From Sarcocystis neurona (lineage: Eukaryota; Apicomplexa; Conoidasida; Eucoccidiorida; Sarcocystidae), in NCBI GenBank assembly GCA_000727475.1, contig KL647291.1, forward strand, positions 4,474,828-4,538,827: DNA of 64,000 nt, written 5' to 3'. The notes beneath the pieces are model-generated. The model made no database searches, was not told the DNA's origin, and was given only the letters and a program-made list of their open reading frames with translations. Position numbers and translations under genes: made by a program. Position 1 is the stretch's first letter. Each line of letters starts with the position of its first letter. Below are positions 51,101 to 60,500 of this stretch, piece after piece.

Positions 51101-54100
51101 TGCGTACGCATAGAGATATACGTTTGTGTGTGTATACATATGGGCTGGCTTCTAGGGCTGCCTACACGTGCTAGCGGAGCGCAACCCGCAGCCAACTGGT
51201 TTGTCAGCCCACTTGCTGCTTGCAGACACACACACAGGCACACGCCCATACACATTTGTGTATATATTAGTGCGTGAGTATCTGCGCGCATATATGGGTA
51301 TGTTATGTAATATAAGAGTATATCTGTTCTTCACGTAGAGAGGTAAGTATTCGTATATTTCTGTTTTGCCTGCGCACATGTGTGTCTACATATGTCCTGC
51401 CCCCGACGTGTGTCAACAGGTACACTTGTGTCAACTAGTTATTCTCCTGGCAAATAGACAGACGTGTATTATGTTGAATATATCCACATATGCAAGCATA
51501 TATTCACATGTATGTATACGCACATATGTTCATATATACACGTCTGCAGACGTACGTGTAGATTTATCGACGCATATACATATATATACATATCTACACA
51601 TTGCCGCACAGAAAGATGTAATAAGTTGGTGGACAGCGCCACTTGTCAAAGACAGACGCCGGAGAAGGCCTGGGGGTGACAAAACAGGCATATAGAGAGA
51701 GAGAGGCACATGCACATATATATATATATAGGGGTGAATGCGTAGAGGCACACAACCGCCAGTATCTGCGTACCAAAGAGTGGCAGAGGTATAGAGGAAT
51801 AGGTTTGTAGACAGCTGGAGAGAGCTAGAGATACACAAATATATATATATATATATGTATATATATGTATGAATATTTGTACATATATTTGTGAGCACCC
51901 GTAGATGTATTCACGCATGCGTTACTTCAACTCTCGGTGTCCTTCTCTCTCTTTCCATATATATATATGTATATGTACACATGCATGCGCCTCTCTTTAT
52001 ACATGTATATGTATATGTAGACATGGATAAAAGCTCGTCGTTCGTAGACATATATGTATATATACATGTCCTTGAAAGGCCACATAAAGAAGTGCATGCT
52101 GCATACGTGTGCATACAACTGTACACGCGGACACATACTTTCCCCGTCTCTCTTGCTCATAGACACAAACGTACACACATTGACGGAGACGCGCATATAC
52201 ACGGGTGAAGCATCCTAACAGGAAGTAGTTCGTTATATACATACACGGATAGACATATATACCTATATATATACGCACACGTAGACGTATATGTATCCAT
52301 TTGATATTATATACATATGTATAGATACACTTCCACACATATATACATATATATATGGAATCGCACAAGTGTACGCCCATATGTATCTTTTAGCAAGGAC
52401 ATGTTTCCATATATATATATATATATGTATGCCCATATAATATGAATATATATGAAGACAGAGAAACATATATATATATATTGAGAGAGTCCTCGTAGAA
52501 ACATAAGAGAAATGTACGTACAAAGGTCCAGCATACACGTGTGTAGCTGTAGGTAGAGAGGAAGATGTGCTGGTCCTTGTGGAGCAGGTCGAGAAGATAC
52601 AGAAGGACAGCAGATAGAGACTGAAGACGATAAAGAAGACGAGAAATGGAACGCGGGGCAAATGAAGAAAAAGGAGGAAACGAACGCAAACGAAGGGAAG
52701 AGGAGAAGGGGAAGACGAATCGAAGACGAATCGGACCTTCCTCGAGCTTGCTGGGAAGCACAGCCATCACGTTGCCGACGCGAGAGAGAAACTGGAAGTC
52801 CAGCGGTATCTGCAGCAAAAACAGCAATATATGCAATCTCTCCCTAATCCTTCAAGCAGAGAAAGACGCGCACATGCATACATATACATACATATATATA
52901 GAAAGAGATAGACAGATACACCGATAAATAGAGACACATATATATATATATATATGTAGATGTCTATATATAGAGAGAGACACACATATACATATATATA
53001 TATATATGTAGATGTCTATATATAGAGAGACACACATAGAGATATATATAGAGAGATGTCTATATATAGAGAGACACACATATAGATATATATAGAGAGA
53101 TGTCTATATATAGAGACACACAGACATATAGATAGATAGAAAGAGAAGCACACACGTATATACACGTATGTATAGGTCTTATCTGCAGGTGGATAAACAA
53201 GTTACATAGAAATGTAGGTCCCCAGTCATCTACAGAGAGATAGACGGAAGCGAGGAGAAACAGAGAGGCCTGCGTGAGTCGCGACGGCCCTCACTATACG
53301 AAGAGTCAGTTTCGCAGATGAATTTCCGTACGTCGTCTTCTCTTCAAAGAAGAAGGCAGCAGAGAGACGGAGGAAATCTTTGTTCACACGCGTTTTCTGC
53401 TGCTGCTGCTACTGCAGCAGGACACACACGTTTACAGACAGACCCGCAGACGTGGTACAGGTACGTGTGTGTTATCGATAAAAATGTACGATACTACTCC
53501 TATTTTTGTGTTCATGGAAAGACGTAGAAAAGTCCTTACACTCATGCAGACGGATACGTATGCAGACACTGAGGCAGCCAGGCACACCTACATATAGAGA
53601 TACAGAAGAAAAGAGAGAGAGAAATAGCGCGCACGTGCATATATAAATATCTGTGCATGCATGTGTGGAGGTTCGCAGCGATATACCGGTGGTTCAGGAC
53701 TTCTGTGTATATTACACGTGTGTGGGCCCACACATCGATGCAGAGTACTTCTTCTTGTCCCCTTCCTTCTCTCCGGAATGTTTCGCCTTCTTTTCTGTTG
53801 CTCTCTTTCTGTCTTCTCCAACGTGCGCACGCATATACACACGGATGAACGGTTGTATTGCAAGGCTGCTGGAGCGCCACACACAACAGCAACAGCAGCA
53901 GCACGTCCTGCAGCAGCAGCTTCTTCTTTTCCTCTTCGTGTCGCCTCTCTCTATCGAAGTGGTTCCCTTCAAAGTGTACACACACAGAGATAGTTACACA
54001 CATATGAAGTATGAGAGACAGAGAAAGAGGGGAAGAATCGGCACACATATGCACATATATATATATATATGTATATGTTTACGTGTAGACAGACACATGC

Positions 54101-54691
54101 AACAGAATACCAGGTATTGCCCATCAGCAGTAGATATACGAATATATACATACATATATGTATACGCGTACAATATATAGACATACATACATATATGTAC
54201 GTATGTATATGTGTGCTTACCTATAGATCTGTGAATATAAAAGTTCTCCAGTATGTATATAGAAATTTTCACGTGTATAGATATCTGTATATACGTACAT
54301 ACGCAGGTAATGGTATACTTACATGTATTTAGTTCCATGACGGAGGAGCGCAACAGTCTTGCTGCATCCCACGTTTTTTTTATATTCTCGCCGAGGTAGC
54401 CACACGAAGAGATGAATACGTACGTACGTAGGTATGTAGACATGTATGCACGCGTGTGTATATGCATGTACGTACGGCTGTACGCATGCATATATGTGTG
54501 TTTATGTATGTGCACCTATCTACGTATGTATACGTATGTATACTTAGTACACATTTTCATACATATGGGGAGGCGCAGGAAGAGGGACAGGCGCAGGTAT
54601 GCTACGTAGACAAATACATGTGTATAGGTACGTCTACACATTTACATACATATATTAATGCATGCAGCTGTATCATCCACAGCGGTTGATG

Positions 54692-54729
<38 letters not shown>

Positions 54730-56634
54730 TATATGTACGCCAACTAATATATATATATATATATAGGGAGAGAAATGAAGAGGGAAAGTCACAAGTATGT
54801 TACGTATACAGATACATGTATATACGTACGTTTACATATATATATATATATATGTGCATGAAGCTGTATCATCCACGGATGTAGACCTACATATATATCT
54901 AAATATATCTACAAATATGCCTATATATATACGGATAGAGGGGAAGAGAGACAGACACAAGTATGTTACGTGTAGAAATAGATGTATATGCGTACGTCTA
55001 CATATACAGATATATAAACGCTTGAAGTTGTATCATCTACAGAGGTAGGCGTCCATTTATATGTACATACAGGGGGACAGACACATCTACAGACGCGCGT
55101 GCTTTCTTATACGAAGCCAGCCGCAGAGACATGCACATATATTTATATGCATGAGACGCAGGGTACCTGTGTCTCATAGATGCCTTTCGCGTGGGGAAGG
55201 AGCATCGCAGGAAGTTTATTTTTTTCTTGTTGGAAGAAATTTTCAGAGATATCAACCTGCCAGAGGCGTTGCTGCTGCATGCCGCGCGGAAGGACAAAGG
55301 CTCCCGTCAGCGGTTTGACAAGCATCTCGTCGGCTGCTGTGTGCTCTTCCTCCCGCTGTCGCTGTCCCTGCTGCTGTTGCTGTCGCTGCTCCTGCTGCTG
55401 CAGCATCTCGAGGCTGCTGCTGCACGTCGTATTAACGAACAGCTGTCTGTACACCCGAACGGGGACGCAGAAGAAGCTGCTGCAGCCTGCGACTGTGACG
55501 CGGCAGTGAAAGAGGCTCAGGTCCTACAGCAGCAAAAAGGGAAAGCAGCAAGAAGGATGACAGAGATGGAGGAGGAGAAGGGCACGGAGAAAGGGAGGAG
55601 GATATGCAGACGAGGACGAAGAAGAAGACGAAGAAGAAGGGGCAGGAGAAGACAGAAGCACAGGACAAAAGAAACGATGTAGACAATAAGAAATAGCGAC
55701 GGCAGAGCAGGCTGGTGCGTATACATACGTCTATGTATGCATCTGTCAACACAGCTCCAGACACATATATATATATGTGCATATATATGGATGTACATAC
55801 ACATATATACATATATATATATATATATATATTGGAAAGAAGAGAGAAACGAAGCAGAGAAAAGAAGAAAACGATGCTGACATCTGATAAAATTAGGGTC
55901 CGGCAGAATGGTGTGTACACATGTGTGTACTTATGTATCTATCTACACAGCTATAGCTATGTATATATGTATATGTGTTTACATTATATATATATATGTA
56001 TGCATATGCTTCTCAAAGTAATGTACGCAGCACGAGAGTATACTTAGAGAGTGACAGCGAGGAGGCTGAAGAAGAGAAAGTGGAGAACCCGAACAAGCAG
56101 CAGAAGGCAGAGGAAGTGCAGCAGCTGGCAAGGGAAGAGGATGGAGAGCAGAAAGACATGAAAATGAAGAAGGCTGCAAATGTGAAGAACAGAAGAAAGA
56201 CGTAAAGAAAAAAGGGACCCGAGCATCCGCAGCGTGGCCAAAAAACTCCCAACCGTGCAACACATTACAGACACGGAGGAGTCATATATATATATATATA
56301 TGCATGCACTCCTACATGCATATACACCCATGTAAATATAATTATACAACCACGTAGAGACAAACAGACATCTACATATGTACATATATATGGATCATTA
56401 CAGAGTCACATATATATATATATTACATATACCTATACAGACCCCTATGTATGTGAAGATACACGTACATATAAATAGATTGGGAGAGGGAGAAAGAGAA
56501 ATGTACGCAGAAGCGTATATCAACTTGGACCCATAAATGACTGACTATATGTATGTCTGTACGAATGCACATATACAGATGTACGCGTGTGTACACAGGA
56601 ATATAGACACATGGACAGGCCGCTACATACGGAC

Positions 56635-56665
<31 letters not shown>

Positions 56666-57138
56666 TGCATATATTCGCTTACATACACACCAGCAACTAC
56701 ACATATATATATACACGTGCGCTTGTAGAATGTGTATATATATCCATATATTATATGTATGTGTAGGAAAATATATATAGAGAGAGAGGGAGAAAGGACA
56801 CACAGAGATTTATACGCATATACACGTAAACAGGAGCAAATACGTATACCTAACATATGTACATATGAATATATATGTATATACATTCACGTGGATATTT
56901 ACAGATAATATTCGTATCCAGAATCACTCTTCTAGAATCTGTTCCCTTCACCTGGTGTGTATGTACGTCTGAATATATATATATATGTCTACCGCCCTGT
57001 CCGTCTATATCGCTTCGGATCTATCCATATACACGTATATATGTACATGTATATACATATGTCTACATATATATGTCGCACCTCTTTGTACCCAAATTTG
57101 TATGTATATGAATGTATATCTACCTGTCTGCCTCTCTT

Positions 57139-57169
<31 letters not shown>

Positions 57170-57530
57170 TTGTCTGCGTCTCTACGTTATGTGTATATGT
57201 ATAGAGAAACACCTGGAATGGAGTGTGTGTATACGTAAATATCGATATACCACATATATATATATACGTACATCCATACCATATGTATACATGTATATAT
57301 ATACATATATATAGAGAGAGAAAGTAACCCGGTATAGGGTGCGCAGACATGTATATATCTATGTAGTATATATATATGTATATATACATATGTATATATA
57401 TATATATATATGTATGTATATATATATATGTGTATCTATATAAAGAGAGAAAGAGGGAGACAGCAAACTATAGTGGGGTGTGTACATATGGAAATACCTA
57501 TATACTATATATGGACACACATATATATAC

Positions 57531-57567
<37 letters not shown>

Positions 57568-60500
57568 TGCGTTTTCTGCGAGGAAAATAGAACAGATGAC
57601 GCAGTTTAAAAGGCGAAGTGTCCTTTCAACCCGTCAGGAAGTTACATACACACACACACGTCCATCCTACCTACACACAAACCTCTGCATGCAACAATTC
57701 ACGCATACATATAGATACATAGGAGTCGAAAGCACGCGTCCCACTTCTGATTCATACTCACTCAGACATGCATATATGTATAGACACGCTTACGTGTATG
57801 TATAGATGCAGATATATAGAAGTACACCTATCACAGTATGTATACGTACGTGTGTTTACATTCACACATACAAATAAATACATATCTATATGCGTGTATG
57901 TAAGGGTAAATAGAAGAGTAGGTGGGGAAGAGTTGTCCTTCGGTCATACTTGAGGATCCCGTTCGAAGTCAAGGAGGTGCCAAGGCTGCGTCAGAAGAAG
58001 CGAAAGTTGGTGAACTGAGAAGTGCCACTTTTTCAGCAACGCCGAAATGCCAGGGTGCTGCTGAAAGGGCAGCAGGCTCGGAAGCCTCGTCGACAGCCGC
58101 GGCAGCAGCTGCAGCCGTCGGACCTTCGTGAGACGCAATTGCTGAAGCACAAAACAGAAGAAGAAGAAGAGACAATAGTAGGATGTGGACGTATGTGGTG
58201 CGTATATACGTATGTGTGTTCAACGACGGTGACCAACGAAAAAGCCTCATGAGACGCAGCTGCTGAGGCAGAAAACAGAAGAGTACAAAGGCAGAGAATA
58301 GAAGGGAAGAGCGTCCAGGAGGTCAACGCCGCTAAGACAGAGACCTGCGAAGAGGCAGAGACGGGGAGACGGGGAGTACCGAAGAAGACGCAACAGACGA
58401 CAAGAAGGGAAGCTACGAGCAGCAAGTGGAAACTGAAAGAGACGCAGAGACAAAAGAGGGGTGGAGCGCCAATCAGGAAGCGTGTAAGGAGGAGAAAGTA
58501 GGGGGGACCGCGGATAGCACTCACTGCGATATATTGCACCTCCACATAAATTTGTGTATAGTCGCGTGTGTATAGACACCTGCGTACACACACATAGAGA
58601 GAGAGACAGAGAGGGAGGTTTCCATGTCAGTACAGACAGATAGATAGAGATACATATTTGTGGATAGTATTTGAAAGACAGATGGACCGATACTAACAGA
58701 GAGATATAGCCAAATAAATCTAGACAGGGAGACAAATGTGGATAGATAGGTAGATAGGTGTATAGCCCACATACACAGAGACATAGCTAGGCAGTTAGAC
58801 AAATACACAGATAGACAAATATAGATAGATATAGATACGTGCACATAGATGTGGATAGATGTGGATAGATGTGGAGAGATATAGTTAGATATAGATGGGT
58901 ATAGGTATATATATAGGTATTGGTAGATAGACATTGATGGACAGATATTGATAGATAGATATAGACACAGATATACGGATTTAGATAGACAAAGATAGAT
59001 AGAGAGAAACACAGACGGACAGATATGGATGTATCTATAGGGCTACAGAGAGGCCGATATATAGATACATAGATGCAGATAGATAGACACACACATTGAC
59101 AGATAGAAAGCTACAAGTACCGACCTGTAGATATATATACATATGTGTAGATGAATAGATAGAAAGAGACAGACATAGAGCGACACTTTGATATACTGAT
59201 AGATACAGAGAGATTGGCAGTTAAATAGACAGACATAGGTGAACAGATGTAGTTAGATTGACAGATACATATATAGATATGTGGATAGATAGATGCGTAT
59301 CCTCTTCTGCCGGCGCAGCTTGAGCGTTTCAGTCACATACACGTGTATATATATAAATGTTTGTATGTACGTGTGTGTGTTTATACGTTGCTACGGACCG
59401 AGCACAGAGATACATACGTATACGTATTTCCCTGCATATACCTATACTTGTACATACATATATGTATGATCATAGATGAATACTCATATGTATAGATGTA
59501 TGTATATGTGGGCCTTGCTGGTCGTTTTCGAGGAAGACGGCGTCGACACACATATACGCAGAGGTGCAACTACGATTTCGCTTCAAGTATGAGACTCAAC
59601 ATATACATATACATACATACATATCCTTTGTATACTTCCATAGATATATATATATATATATGCGCACGTTTATATACGGATTGAGAGTAGCTTAGGTGGA
59701 TATGCACTTCAGTGTTGCTGGTGTATATTTTGTATCGGCCTTTGAGAGGGAAACGTCTGCATGTAGGGAGTCTGACGCAGCATTTCTTACGTCTTCTCTG
59801 TACTCCTGCCAGATCTTCTTCTGTTCGACAAGCCACGAAGGGAAGTCTTCCTTCCACAGTCTCTTCAACATCTTCCTTCTCTCCAGGAGACTGAGCTGCT
59901 GCTGCTGCTGCGCGCCGGCGGCTCGCGCTGTTTCTCTCTCTGCCGCACACACACCACCCCCTCTTCCTTCTCCTCCTCTTCCTTGTTGAGCGCCTTCTCC
60001 CCGCTCTTCTGCATCCCCTCTTGGGGTGCTCTCGAACCTCCCGGTCTGCGTCGAGCAACTGCCTTCTTCTCCGTTGCTGCTGTTGCTGCTGGCTGGCGTC
60101 GTCAGCTTCCCTCCTCCCGCCGTCGTAGCTTCTGCCTTTCCCTGCTGCGTCCCCACGTCGTCGCAGTCGCTGTCGCCAACACCTCCTGCCGCTACGGCGT
60201 CTCTGCCTCTCCTCCCGTCCCTGTCGCTGCTTCCCCAGCACGTGCTGCTGCTGCTGTTCCTTCTCCGCTTCGCGTTGCTGCTGCTGCTGCTTGCTTCTCC
60301 TTCTCTGTTGCCTGCGCCGCCGCCGGTTTTGCTGCTGCTGCTGTTTCTGCTGCTGCTCGGTTTGAAGAACTGCTGAATACGTGTCTGCCGTGGGTCGCTC
60401 GCTGCCTGCTGCTTCTTCAGCCACTCAGGAACTGCAACGGCAGGGATGGGGTTCGCCAGGCCCTGCTTCATAGCAGGGATGCACAGCAATTTCTGCAGCT

